Both the position numbers and the translations under genes were made by a program. A stretch of DNA of 64,000 nucleotides from Chitinophagales bacterium. Lineage in GTDB: Bacteria > Bacteroidota > Bacteroidia > Chitinophagales > Chitinophagaceae. Below, piece by piece: positions 24,865 through 33,795 of the stretch. The DNA lies in the NCBI GenBank assembly GCA_017303455.1, contig JAFLBM010000001.1, positions 209,449 to 273,448 on the forward strand. Reading direction: 5' to 3'. Under the pieces are notes generated by a model. The model made no database searches, was not told the DNA's origin, and saw only the letters and a list, made by a program, of their open reading frames with translations. Numbering within the stretch: the stretch's first letter is position 1; the number at the start of each line of letters is the position of its first letter.

Positions 24865-25932
24865 ATGCGAAAGCTGCTTGTTATTATTTCTTTGTTACTG
24901 GTTGTTATTTTTTCAGTGTCTTTCACTGCTGCTATTATTCCTGCGGGCAACCTTCGTAAAATTTATTCTCAACCGGCATCTGCATGGCCCCAACCGTTTG
25001 TGGATGATAGAGTGGAGTGGAAAGAGTTAGGCATATTGCCCGCAAGCCCTGTTGAAGCACAAAAAGACTCTCTTCAAAATATCATTGAACTTGGAAAAAT
25101 TTTATTCTTTGATCCACGGTTGAGCGGGTCCGGGAAAATTTCATGTGCCAGTTGCCACCAGCCTGAATTGAACTGGACTGATGCGAAAGAAAAATCAATA
25201 GGTCATGAAGGAGCAATTACCCAAAGAAATGCTCCCACTATTCAGAACAGCTGGTTTTATCACCGGTTATTTTGGGACGGCCGCTCAAGGGATCTGCAGG
25301 ACCAGGCATTTGCTCCTATTGTTAGTGAAGTGGAAATGAACAGCGACATGCCCGATGTGATGCGAAAACTCCGGCGCATCGGCGGCTATAAAGAATTATT
25401 CAAAAAGGCATTTGGCTCCGATGAAATCGGCCCCGACCGGATGACAGAAGCGATTGCTGTTTTTGAAAAAACGATTGTAAGTGGTAAAAGCCGGTTCGAT
25501 CAATTTTTAGAAGGCGATAATAAAGCCTTAAGTAATAGTGAGCTCCGGGGCCTGCATTTATTCCGCACCAAAGCAAGATGTATCAATTGTCATAACGGTC
25601 CGTTATTCTCTGATAATAGTTTTCATAACAGTGGCTTTTCAAACAATGATGCCGGTTATTATAAAGTGACCCATAAGGATGAAGATTCAGCAAAGTTTAA
25701 AACCCCCTCTTTAAGGGATGTGACCAAAACCGGTCCCTGGATGCATGATGGAGCTATGAATGATTTGTCGCAGATCATCAGCCGGTATAGTCTTGCCAAA
25801 TTCCCGCCTGGGACTGATCCGCTGCTCAAACCTACCGGCCTGAGTTCCAAAGAGCAAAAGGATATTCTGAACTTTCTTACCGCAATTTCAGCGGAACCTT
25901 TGCCGTTCGAGAAACCGGTTTTGCCACAATAA
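24865..25932 (+). CDS. Di-heme cytochrome c peroxidase (CcpA/MauG family)
   Basis: A 355-residue exported diheme protein with signal segment (about 1-25) and two heme-c sites, CASCH (C94-H98) and CINCH (C239-H243). Known segments include DPRLSGSGKISCASCH, RNAPTIQNSWF, DGRSRDLQDQAFAPI and KFKTPSLRDVTKTGPWMHDG. It reduces hydrogen peroxide with periplasmic electrons, or in the MauG branch modifies proteins. I start it at ATG 24865, which gives a plain signal peptide; the longer frame from 24826 overlaps the SET gene. It should receive electrons from a c-type cytochrome. Confidence 0.92.
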   Translation: MRKLLVIISLLLVVIFSVSFTAAIIPAGNLRKIYSQPASAWPQPFVDDRVEWKELGILPASPVEAQKDSLQNIIELGKILFFDPRLSGSGKISCASCHQPELNWTDAKEKSIGHEGAITQRNAPTIQNSWFYHRLFWDGRSRDLQDQAFAPIVSEVEMNSDMPDVMRKLRRIGGYKELFKKAFGSDEIGPDRMTEAIAVFEKTIVSGKSRFDQFLEGDNKALSNSELRGLHLFRTKARCINCHNGPLFSDNSFHNSGFSNNDAGYYKVTHKDEDSAKFKTPSLRDVTKTGPWMHDGAMNDLSQIISRYSLAKFPPGTDPLLKPTGLSSKEQKDILNFLTAISAEPLPFEKPVLPQ

Positions 25933-25954
25933 GCAACTATTTCCTGCTAAAAGT

Positions 25955-25962
25955 TATCTTTG
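25955..25962 (+). promoter_or_regulatory. -7 promoter element TATCTTTG of the DUF4920 gene
   Basis: It matches TAnnTTTG and ends 35 nt before the ATG at 25998. Confidence 0.45.
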
Positions 25963-25997
25963 TTCTCCAAACCTTAAAACATTCAAAAACGATAATC

Positions 25998-26480
25998 ATG
26001 AAAAAATTCTTCTTTACAGTTGCTATTGCTGCTTTTAGTTTAATCGCTACTGCTCAACCACCAGCCGGCGAAGCTAAACCAGGCGAATGGTATGGCGAAA
26101 AACTGACGGCTGACGGAGCTGTTGCGCTTACCGATGTGGCTCAAAAATTGGCCAACAACGGCGGTGAAGGAACAATTGATACAAAAGTGAAAGCTAAGAT
26201 TGTTGAAGTATGTCCTAAAAAAGGATGCTGGCTGAAGCTGGAGCTGGCGGACGGACAAACGGCGATGGTTAAAATGAAAGATTATGGTTTTTTCCTGCCG
26301 GTAGCTGCAAAAGGAAAAACAGTAGTGATAGATGGAGAGGTAAAAATGAAAACTGTTACTGTCGAGGAACTGAAGCACTATGCTGAGGATGCCAAAAAAA
26401 CAAAAGAAGAAATTGCTGCGATCACCAAACCCGAAAAAGAGGTAAGGGTAACTGCAAAAGGTATCCTGGTGGTGGAATAA
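25998..26480 (+). CDS. DUF4920 domain exported protein
   Basis: A 160-residue exported protein with signal peptide (cleavage near TAQPP). DUF4920 hallmarks are ALTDVAQKLANNGGEGTIDTK, the VCPKKGCW motif (C72-C77), MVKMKDYGFFLP and a VVIDGEVKMK strand. The CX4C pair could bind metal or form a disulfide. It is followed by a strong terminator and then a FecA-like receptor. The function is unknown. The context suggests a role with periplasmic redox or iron proteins, but this is inference. Confidence 0.88.
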   Translation: MKKFFFTVAIAAFSLIATAQPPAGEAKPGEWYGEKLTADGAVALTDVAQKLANNGGEGTIDTKVKAKIVEVCPKKGCWLKLELADGQTAMVKMKDYGFFLPVAAKGKTVVIDGEVKMKTVTVEELKHYAEDAKKTKEEIAAITKPEKEVRVTAKGILVVE

Positions 26481-26504
26481 TATTTTTTTATGATTTTTAG
26501 AGAG

Positions 26505-26536
26505 GGGTCGTCTTGTAAAAGACGGCCCTTTTTTTT
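26505..26536 (+). terminator. Terminator of the DUF4920 gene
   Basis: GGGTCGTCTT (26505-26514) pairs with AAGACGGCCC (26519-26528) with one G-U pair, then a run of eight T. Confidence 0.85.
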
Positions 26537-26557
26537 GCCCTGCATATAGTTTTCGGA

Positions 26558-26588
26558 TTGCGTAAACCGTTTTTCTCATTCCGTAAGT
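26558..26588 (+). promoter_or_regulatory. Paired motif TTGCGTAA-N15-CCGTAAGT upstream of the FecA-like gene
   Basis: TTGCGTAA (26558-26565) and CCGTAAGT (26581-26588) are direct half-sites 23 bp apart, starting 83 bp before the ATG. The same pair with N16 lies at 32658-32689. A CACCTTTG further down could be a weak -7 element. A site for an activator such as an AraC protein is possible. Confidence 0.4.
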
Positions 26589-26640
26589 ACCAGCCGGTTA
26601 TTCAGCGCCACCTTTGTGGACCGAAACCAAAGAATAGTAT

Positions 26641-28902
26641 ATGCTTAAGAAATTGATAGTGATTGTGACAGTCCTGGTGAGTAGCTTGACCGCTTATGCC
26701 CAGAACGCAACAAAAGTTTTTCATGATGATTCTACCAAACCACAATCAAAATACCTCGCCGATGTAACGGTGGTGGGCCGCTACAGCAAAAGTGATATTC
26801 AGCAGATGCCGGAGATTGTAGGCACCTCCATATATGCAGGTAAAAAGAATGCCCTCATCGTATTGGATAATGTGAATGGAAATGTGGTAACAAATACGAT
26901 GCGGCAGATCGTTGCTAAGATACCCGGTATCCAGATATGGGAAAGCGACGGCAGCGGCATCCAGATCGGCATTGCTGCAAGAGGTTTAAGTCCTAACCGG
27001 AGCTGGGAATTCAATGTCCGCCAGAACGGGTATGATATTGCAGCCGATCCATATGGTTATCCCGAAGCCTACTATAATCCACAGCTACAGGCAGTGCAAA
27101 GAATAGAAATTGTAAGAGGGCAAGGCTCATTACAATATGGGCCGCAATTCGGTGGGCTGGTGAATTATATTCTCCGCAACGGCAGCGAGATCAATAAGCC
27201 TTTTGAATTTGAAACACAACAGACCATTGGCAGTAATGGCCTGTTCAATAGTTATAATGCGGTGGGTGGAGAAACCAAAAAGTATCATTACTATGCCTTT
27301 TTTGATCACCGGAATGCGGATGGATACAGAAACAACAGCCGCTATTATACCAATTCCGGGTTTGGCACTTTCACGTACCGGTTTACTAATAAATTTTCGT
27401 TGAGCGCCGAAGTAATGCGTAACAATATACGCAGCCAGCAGCCCGGGGGATTAACGGACGCACAATTGAAAGAGGATATCCGGCCCAGTTTCCGCAGCCG
27501 TAACTGGTTTGATATTACCTGGACAACGGCGGCATTGATCGGTAATTACCAGTTCAATGAGCAGTCAAAACTGAATATAAAATTATTTGGCGTTCATGGT
27601 GACCGCAACAGTGTTGGCTATATTCCTTCAGGTGGTATTACGGTGGGCGATACTATTAACAGGGCAACCAATCAATATAATACCCGCAACCTGAATGCGG
27701 ATAAGTATCGCAATTATGGACTGGAGATCCGTTACCTTGGTGATTATAAAATGGGCAGCCTGTCCAATACACTGTCTGTCGGTGGCCGTATATATAAAGG
27801 AACAACCTATCGTTATGCGGCAGATGGAAAAGGAAGTACCGGTACAGGATATGATATGACCCTCAGTGATGGTATCTGGACAAGGGATATTGATTTTAAC
27901 ACGATCAATGCAGCCGTGCATGCAGAAAATATTTTCCGGCTGGGCGATAAGCTGTTGCTGATACCCGGCATCCGGTATGAATATATCACCGGCGAAGCCA
28001 GCGGACGTAATGGTTTCAGTGGCGGCAATGAGATCTTACTACAAAACCAGAAGAGAAACCGCGGGTTCATACTGGCAGGCATAGGTGCCGAATATCATCT
28101 CACTAAAACAACGGAACTGTATGCAAATATCACACAGGCATACCGGCCGGTGCAGTTCGCCGATCTTACAGCTCCTCCCACAACAGATGTGATTGATGAA
28201 AATCTCAGGGATGCAAAAGGATACAATGCGGACCTCGGTTACCGCGGAAAAATCTCCAATTATCTCTTTTTTGATGTTAGTGCTTATTTCCTGCAGTATA
28301 ATAACCGGATCGGTGTTATCGTGCAGCAACGAACAGACGGCAGTTTTTATAATTACCGGACCAATGTGGGCAACAGTACAAGCAAAGGAATAGAAAGCCT
28401 GGTGGAATTTAATCCTGTAAAAGCGTTTATTAAAGATTCTAAATGGGGAGATATCAGTTTCTTTATTTCCTATGGTTATACGGATGCCCGGTATGGTAAT
28501 TTTAAAGTGATCACTAAGAATACAGCCAATCAATTAGTGGAAAGTAACCTGAAGAATAAGAAAGTGGAGAATGCGCCGGAGAATATTATAAGAGCTGGTA
28601 TTACTTATTCTTTCAAAGGGCTTTCCGTAACAGGCCAGTTAAGCTATGTGGATGATGCATTTGCAGATGCTAATAATACAATTGCACCAACGGCCAATGC
28701 ACAAAACGGGCTGATCCCGGCATATACAGTAACAGACCTTACAGCAACATATCGTTTCAATAAGAACCTTCATCTTAAAGCAGGGATCAATAATCTGTCC
28801 AATGAAAAATATTTAACCCGCAGGGCTGGTGGTTACCCGGGACCCGGTGCATTACCTGCCGACGGAAGAACCTTCTTTGTGAGCATTGGTGCCAAACTCT
28901 GA
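26641..28902 (+). CDS. FecA-like TonB-dependent receptor
   Basis: A 753-residue outer-membrane receptor for ferric complexes. Signal peptide (cleavage near AYAQNA), a short variable region, plug domain (about 60-190: MRQIVAKIPGIQIWESDGSGIQIGI, RIEIVRGQGSLQYGPQFGG split here by region) and a 22-strand barrel. The barrel ends in a RRAGGYPGPGALPADGRTF segment and a final aromatic strand. The RxGGYPGPG loop near the end is typical of FecA-type citrate receptors of Bacteroidota. There is no carboxypeptidase-regulatory domain. Ferric citrate is the likely substrate but is not proven. The paired motif upstream may regulate it. Confidence 0.88.
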   Translation: MLKKLIVIVTVLVSSLTAYAQNATKVFHDDSTKPQSKYLADVTVVGRYSKSDIQQMPEIVGTSIYAGKKNALIVLDNVNGNVVTNTMRQIVAKIPGIQIWESDGSGIQIGIAARGLSPNRSWEFNVRQNGYDIAADPYGYPEAYYNPQLQAVQRIEIVRGQGSLQYGPQFGGLVNYILRNGSEINKPFEFETQQTIGSNGLFNSYNAVGGETKKYHYYAFFDHRNADGYRNNSRYYTNSGFGTFTYRFTNKFSLSAEVMRNNIRSQQPGGLTDAQLKEDIRPSFRSRNWFDITWTTAALIGNYQFNEQSKLNIKLFGVHGDRNSVGYIPSGGITVGDTINRATNQYNTRNLNADKYRNYGLEIRYLGDYKMGSLSNTLSVGGRIYKGTTYRYAADGKGSTGTGYDMTLSDGIWTRDIDFNTINAAVHAENIFRLGDKLLLIPGIRYEYITGEASGRNGFSGGNEILLQNQKRNRGFILAGIGAEYHLTKTTELYANITQAYRPVQFADLTAPPTTDVIDENLRDAKGYNADLGYRGKISNYLFFDVSAYFLQYNNRIGVIVQQRTDGSFYNYRTNVGNSTSKGIESLVEFNPVKAFIKDSKWGDISFFISYGYTDARYGNFKVITKNTANQLVESNLKNKKVENAPENIIRAGITYSFKGLSVTGQLSYVDDAFADANNTIAPTANAQNGLIPAYTVTDLTATYRFNKNLHLKAGINNLSNEKYLTRRAGGYPGPGALPADGRTFFVSIGAKL

Positions 28903-28926
28903 TATAGCATAACACAGGTCATACAG

Positions 28927-28956
28927 GCTGCTGATTTTCTTCAGCAGCTTTTTTTA
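28927..28956 (+). terminator. Terminator of the FecA-like gene
   Basis: GCTGCTGA (28927-28934) pairs with TCAGCAGC (28941-28948), then a T tract. Confidence 0.85.
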
Positions 28957-28993
28957 TTCCCTGAAAAATGAAATGACCCAACTCAACTGTGCA

Positions 28994-29025
28994 GGTGACA
29001 ACTCAACTGCTGTTGTCACCTTTTT
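28994..29025 (+). terminator. Second hairpin with T tract, before the HmuR-like gene
   Basis: GGTGACAAC (28994-29002) pairs perfectly with GTTGTCACC (29012-29020), followed by five T. It lies 67 bp after the first terminator and 90 bp before the ATG at 29116. It may be a backup terminator or a leader hairpin of the next gene. Confidence 0.65.
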
Positions 29026-29061
29026 GTAAAAGGATTTATTCATCCTTTTTCCTGACAATCA

Positions 29062-29075
29062 TGTGATAAATCACA
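29062..29075. promoter_or_regulatory. Palindromic operator candidate TGTGAT-AA-ATCACA
   Basis: Perfect 6-bp arms, 41 bp before the ATG of the heme receptor. The arms resemble Crp/Fnr-type half-sites, but with a shorter spacer. The position suits a regulator of heme uptake. Confidence 0.4.
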
Positions 29076-29115
29076 ATAAATGCCGGTGAATCTTTGCTCC
29101 TGTAAATCACCAAAT

Positions 29116-31170
29116 ATGAGAAATAGCTACCTGGTCTTCTTAGTCGCCTTTACCAGCACCACTGCTATGGCACAGGAAGTAAGAATCGCACCCGCTGAAG
29201 ATACCACCCGTGCTAAAGAGCTGGAAGAAGTAGTCGTTACGGGCCAGTATAAACCACAATCGTTGAAGAATTCTGTTTACCAGATCAAAGTGATCGGAAA
29301 AGACAGGATATTGAAACAAGGAGCCACCCGCCTGCAGGATGTGCTGAAGAACGAACTCAATATGCGTTTTTCACAAGACCTGGCGACAGGAGGATCAGCG
29401 ATCACCATGCTGGGCCTCAGTGGCCAGAATGTAAAGATCCTTGTTGATGGATTGCCGGTAACTGGCCGCCAGGGAGTAAACAATGAGTTTGACATCAGCC
29501 AGATTGATATCAATTCAATTGAACGGATCGAGATCGTGGAAGGCCCCATGTCTGTTATCTATGGTGCAGACGCACTGGCAGGTGTTATAAATATTATTAC
29601 TAAGAAAGCAGCCAATGCGAATTTATCGGTGACTGCAAGACTGCATGAAGAAACGGTGGGTAATGAATATGGCATCAAACAGGGTATACATAACCAGCAG
29701 GTGGGTCTAAGCTGGAAAAAAAATAACTGGGAACTGGGTGGCTCATTTGCACATAATTATTTTGGTGGCTGGAAGGATACAGCCATTGAAAGAGAACTGG
29801 TGTGGCATAAAAAAGATCAATTGATCGCCAACGGCTTTATCGGGTATAACAATGGCAAACTGAATCTGCGCTACCGCATTGACGGGTTAGATGAAGTGAT
29901 CACCAACCCCGGCAATTTTATCCAATTTGACAGACGCTCCGGCGATACACTGGCCAATGACCAGGAATATCTTTCCCGGCGACTGATGCACCAGGTACAG
30001 GGTTCTTACTTTGCAAATAGCAGGTTATCCTTTCAGGTACAATCTTCTTATACAGATTACAGCCGCCAGGTTTTCTCCACTACCGTAAGTAAAAAAACAG
30101 GAGCAGTCAATCTTGATCCGGGCGAAGGGAAACAATCAGTTGTAGATTTTACCGGGTTTACGTTCAGGGGTACTGCATTATATAAATTATCCGATGTGTT
30201 CAGTATTCAGCCCGGTGTTGATATCAATATCGACAAGGGAAATGGGGAAAGATTGAAAGCCGGATCTAATGAAGTGAATGACTACGCTTTCTTTATTACT
30301 TCAGAGATCACTCCTTCTGAAAAGATCAGCATCCGCCCCGGTTTCCGGTTCATAAAGAATTCTGTATATGATGCACCCCCGGTGATACCTTCATTAAATG
30401 TAAAATTCCTGCTGGCTAACGACCTTGATCTCCGGGTATCTTATGCCCGTGGTTTCCGTTCACCTTCTTTGAGAGAATTATACTTCAGTTTCTTTGATGC
30501 CAATCACCAGGTGATTGGTAACCCTGATCTGAAAGCAGAAACTTCACACAGTTTTACTGCTTCATTGGGCCTGAAAAGAGGTAAGCAGGGTGGTTTATTA
30601 TACAGCCTGCAGTTAGGCGGGTTCTATAATGATGTGAAAAACCTGATCGACTATGTATTCACCCAGAGTTCTGATACCGCCAAATTGTATAATGTATATA
30701 ACAGCAAAACATCCGGTGCTACCCTGACCTCAACTGCCAGGTATAAAAAATGGAATTTCTCAGCCGGTGTGGGGTATACAGGATTCAATAATGAACAGTA
30801 TGATGCGGATAAAAGTTTGCCCACTATGGTTTGGTCTGCCGAAGCCAACGCAACAGCAGGGTATTCTTTCTCTTCAATCGGGCTGGATGTGAACCTGTTT
30901 TACAAATTCACCGGTAAAAGACCACGGTATGTAGCCAGTGGTACTGACCTGATCCTGGCCAAAACAAACAGCTTTCATATTGCTGACCTTACCGTATCCA
31001 AAAAGATCGTGTCTTTCCTTTCCCTGAATGCAGGTGTTCGTAATCTTTTCGATGTAGATCGTATCAGCAGCACATTTGTAAATGGAGGCATTCACTCCGG
31101 CGGCGGACTGAATGTAGCGACCGGCCGTTCTTATTTTGCTTCATTGCTATTTAACTGGGATAAAAAATAA
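29116..31170 (+). CDS. hmuR: HmuR-like heme TonB-dependent receptor
   Basis: A 684-residue outer-membrane receptor. Signal peptide (about 1-20, cleavage near AMAQEV), a TonB-box-like LEEVVVTGQY (about 36-46), a plug domain (about 46-165: RLQDVLKNELNMRFSQD, ITMLGLSGQNVKILVDGLP, IERIEIVEGPMSVIYGADALAG) and a barrel ending in SYFASLLFNW. The NPDL motif (IGNPDLKAETSHSF) and the FRSPSLRELYF segment are typical of heme receptors. I start it at ATG 29116 for the signal peptide. HmuY follows after 27 bp, and the pair is the Bacteroidota heme uptake system. Heme as substrate comes from this pairing. Confidence 0.88.
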   Translation: MRNSYLVFLVAFTSTTAMAQEVRIAPAEDTTRAKELEEVVVTGQYKPQSLKNSVYQIKVIGKDRILKQGATRLQDVLKNELNMRFSQDLATGGSAITMLGLSGQNVKILVDGLPVTGRQGVNNEFDISQIDINSIERIEIVEGPMSVIYGADALAGVINIITKKAANANLSVTARLHEETVGNEYGIKQGIHNQQVGLSWKKNNWELGGSFAHNYFGGWKDTAIERELVWHKKDQLIANGFIGYNNGKLNLRYRIDGLDEVITNPGNFIQFDRRSGDTLANDQEYLSRRLMHQVQGSYFANSRLSFQVQSSYTDYSRQVFSTTVSKKTGAVNLDPGEGKQSVVDFTGFTFRGTALYKLSDVFSIQPGVDINIDKGNGERLKAGSNEVNDYAFFITSEITPSEKISIRPGFRFIKNSVYDAPPVIPSLNVKFLLANDLDLRVSYARGFRSPSLRELYFSFFDANHQVIGNPDLKAETSHSFTASLGLKRGKQGGLLYSLQLGGFYNDVKNLIDYVFTQSSDTAKLYNVYNSKTSGATLTSTARYKKWNFSAGVGYTGFNNEQYDADKSLPTMVWSAEANATAGYSFSSIGLDVNLFYKFTGKRPRYVASGTDLILAKTNSFHIADLTVSKKIVSFLSLNAGVRNLFDVDRISSTFVNGGIHSGGGLNVATGRSYFASLLFNWDKK

Positions 31171-31197
31171 TTAACACACAACCAAACAACATAAACG

Positions 31198-32598
31198 ATG
31201 AAAAATAAATTTATAAAAGTACTCACTGCTGCTTTAGCGATGATTATTTTGGTAACAGGGTGCCGCAAAAGAGATGCGATGCTGGCTGATAACCTGGTGG
31301 TTTTTGAAACCGCTGCACAGGGTATCAATGCCGCTGAAAATGCTATTACTGTCAGGCTGACTTTATCAAGAAGTACCGACAGGGATATTCCTCTTACGGT
31401 GAATTTAACTGAACAGGGTGTAGCATACACTACTGATTATACCACCACACCGGCAGCAGTAGCAGGTAAATTATCATTGACTATTCCCTCTGGTAATAAT
31501 GAAACCTCCTTTACCATCACTAAAACAAGCGGGGCTTTGTTTGATGGGGATGAAAAAATTGTGTTTGACCTCTTTAGTTCCGGTGCACCGGTATTTATCG
31601 GGGCCACCAAACAATTCACCTTGAATTTTGCAGAACTGGTGGCTGCCAATGCCAGTTTGACGGTGAATGGAGGTGGTGTCCAATACCCCAATAAAGTCTT
31701 TATTGATCTTAGTGCTAACCGGCAAACCCCGGTCAACCGTAATAACTGGGACCTGGGTTTCTATACTGGTGCTGATGATTTCCGGGTTATACTGAATTCA
31801 TCTGCCGCCATGATGGCCAAACAGATCAATAAGAACGACCTTACGCAGGTAACAGCAGCTGACACAACCGGCTTTTCAACAGAAGTAGCATTTAACCAAT
31901 TTGCACCTGTCACCACTTCATTACCTTATATTGACTACCCTAACGGTGACTTGACAAGAACCGCCATTGCTGCTACCAGTGCAACGGCAACTGATAATAA
32001 GGTTTATATCGTTAACCGCGGATTAGCTCCCGGTAACCCGGCAACGGCAAGAGGCTGGAAAAAGATCAGGGTATTGCGCAATGCAAACGGAGGTTACACC
32101 CTTCAGTATGCAGATATTGCTGCCACTACTTTCCAGGAAATCAATATTGCAAAAGACGAAGCTTACTTCTTTAAATACATTTCATTTGATAATGGAGCAG
32201 TAACGATAGAACCCGAGAAAAAGAAATGGGATCTTGCCTGGACCTATTTTTCTAATGTAACCAACTTTGGTAGTGGCGAAGTACCCTACTTGTTCCAGGA
32301 TATTATTATACAAAACAGGAATGTACAAGCCGTAAGAGTGATGAACACAACAAAAGCATTCGCAGATTTTACAGAAGCCGATATTGCCACCCTTACTTTC
32401 TCTTCTTTACAAGCAACTGTAGGTGCTGACTGGCGTTCTGGTGGCGGACCCGGCACAAGTCCTGCTGTTCGTTTGGACCGGTACTATATTATCAAAGACG
32501 GTGACAACAATTTTTATAAAGTTCGTTTCACGGCACTGACACAAAATGGTGAAAGAGGATATCCTGCTTTTGAATCTGTATTGGTGAAGAAAGGCTGA
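31198..32598 (+). CDS. hmuY: HmuY-family heme-binding lipoprotein with N-terminal Calx-beta-like domain
   Basis: A 466-residue lipoprotein with lipobox LVTGC (C22). Residues ~35-145 look like a Calx-beta or related immunoglobulin-type domain (NAITVRLTLSRSTDRDIPLTV, then YTTDY and SFTITK). The rest (about 165-466) is the HmuY domain with WDLGFYTGADDFRVILNSSAAMMAK, and WDLAWTYFSN. HmuY captures heme and hands it to HmuR, encoded directly upstream. Classical HmuY is about half this length, so the N-terminal domain is an addition. The HmuY domain call is firm; the Calx-beta call is moderate. Confidence 0.88.
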   Translation: MKNKFIKVLTAALAMIILVTGCRKRDAMLADNLVVFETAAQGINAAENAITVRLTLSRSTDRDIPLTVNLTEQGVAYTTDYTTTPAAVAGKLSLTIPSGNNETSFTITKTSGALFDGDEKIVFDLFSSGAPVFIGATKQFTLNFAELVAANASLTVNGGGVQYPNKVFIDLSANRQTPVNRNNWDLGFYTGADDFRVILNSSAAMMAKQINKNDLTQVTAADTTGFSTEVAFNQFAPVTTSLPYIDYPNGDLTRTAIAATSATATDNKVYIVNRGLAPGNPATARGWKKIRVLRNANGGYTLQYADIAATTFQEINIAKDEAYFFKYISFDNGAVTIEPEKKKWDLAWTYFSNVTNFGSGEVPYLFQDIIIQNRNVQAVRVMNTTKAFADFTEADIATLTFSSLQATVGADWRSGGGPGTSPAVRLDRYYIIKDGDNNFYKVRFTALTQNGERGYPAFESVLVKKG

Positions 32599-32621
32599 TA
32601 GTAGTTATTATAGTAATACCA

Positions 32622-32653
32622 AATCCATCGCAACCCCGTTGCGGTGGATTTTT
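32622..32653 (+). terminator. Terminator of the hmuRY operon
   Basis: AATCCATCGCAA (32622-32633) pairs with TTGCGGTGGATT (32639-32650), with one G-U pair, then T residues. Confidence 0.85.
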
Positions 32654-32657
32654 CGTT

Positions 32658-32689
32658 TTGCGTAAGCCTGAATTACGCTTACCGTAAGT
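32658..32689 (+). promoter_or_regulatory. Paired motif TTGCGTAA-N16-CCGTAAGT upstream of the DUF6607 gene
   Basis: TTGCGTAA (32658-32665) and CCGTAAGT (32682-32689) repeat the arrangement at 26558-26588. A TTACGC (32673-32678) in between is the inverse of GCGTAA. It lies 52 bp before the ATG at 32742. Confidence 0.4.
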
Positions 32690-32741
32690 CTTCGTCATGG
32701 TTCTGTTGTTGTTTTGTCAGCAAATAGTAAAACGACAATCA

Positions 32742-33671
32742 ATGAAAAAAATATTAACTGCCTTTGCTGCTGTTGCAATTAGCTTGTCTGTAAATGCGCA
32801 AAACGGGCAACAGGTTATCAATAAACTATGCGGCTGTTTTGAAGTGGATTTTAAATATGCCGAAACCTTTTCACCCGATCCCAATTATAAATACCACGAA
32901 CGGGAAGAAATCGGGGGAACCGCTGAACTGGCATTGCCAATCGAAGTATCCGATAAAAAAATAGTGATACAGCATTTGCTCGTAGTATCACCCGCGATGG
33001 TGGTCAAACACTGGCGGGAAGAATGGACGTATGAAAACCCTGTTATTTGGAACTATAAAGGCAACAGGGTCTGGGTAAAAGACAGCCTGCCGGCCGAACA
33101 GGTAAAAGGTAAATGGACGCAAACCGTTTGGGAAGTGGCCGATGAACCCCGCTACCAGGGCCTGAGCCAGTTTGTGCATTTAGATGGGAAGACTATCTGG
33201 CAAAATACTACCGATGCACCGCTGCCAAGAAGGGAGTATTCTGTGCGCAGTGATTATAATATATTAAGAAGAACCAACCGGCTGAATATTTCGGACAGCG
33301 GTTATTTGCATGAACAGGACAACCAGAAGATCATCCGCCGGGCAGGTACCGATCAACTGCTGGTTGAAGAAAAGGGCCATAACCGATATAAAAGAATCGC
33401 CGATCAGGAATGTGCGGTGGCAAAAGAGTACTGGGAAAAGAATAAAAACTACTGGGCCAAAGTGAGGAAATTCTGGGCTGATTATATCAATACCCACAGC
33501 GTCATCGAACTGAAAAATAAGATCGATGGAAAACTGCTGCACGAATACCTGCTGGCCCTTGCCAAGGAGTACGCAGAGAAGAAAATAGGGGATATAGAAA
33601 TTGATAACAGGATAAAAGCAGAGATCAGCCGCTTTATCGGGCCGGAGGATAAGGCAGTAGCTGTTCAATAG
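32742..33671 (+). CDS. DUF6607 exported protein
   Basis: A 309-residue exported protein with signal peptide (cleavage near VNAQNG). It contains a Cys pair near the N-terminus (LCGCFEVDF) and a beta-rich core with HEREEIGGTAELALP, VVKHWREEWTYENP and KGKWTQTVWEVADEPRYQG, which match DUF6607. It ends in a charged helical region (KEYWEKNKNYWAKVRKFW). I start it at ATG 32742 for the signal peptide. DUF6607 is often next to hmuY, so a role in heme handling is likely but not shown. Confidence 0.85.
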   Translation: MKKILTAFAAVAISLSVNAQNGQQVINKLCGCFEVDFKYAETFSPDPNYKYHEREEIGGTAELALPIEVSDKKIVIQHLLVVSPAMVVKHWREEWTYENPVIWNYKGNRVWVKDSLPAEQVKGKWTQTVWEVADEPRYQGLSQFVHLDGKTIWQNTTDAPLPRREYSVRSDYNILRRTNRLNISDSGYLHEQDNQKIIRRAGTDQLLVEEKGHNRYKRIADQECAVAKEYWEKNKNYWAKVRKFWADYINTHSVIELKNKIDGKLLHEYLLALAKEYAEKKIGDIEIDNRIKAEISRFIGPEDKAVAVQ

Positions 33672-33684
33672 CAAATAAGCCGGG

Positions 33685-33745
33685 AAGTCCGAAAGTCCGA
33701 AAGACTGTTTCTTTAATAGGGATTGTCTTCCGGACTTTCTGACTT
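33685..33745. repeat. 21-bp imperfect inverted repeat between DUF6607 and ileS
   Basis: The arms at 33685-33705 and 33725-33745 match at 19 of 21 positions across a 19-nt loop. Each arm is built of AGTCCGAAAG-like units. An outer GCCGGG / GTCGGGC pair may extend the fold. Confidence 0.7.
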
Positions 33746-33795
33746 TTAGTCTTTCCGTCGGGCTTTTATTTTCGTAACTTCGCTGCCATTTTAGA

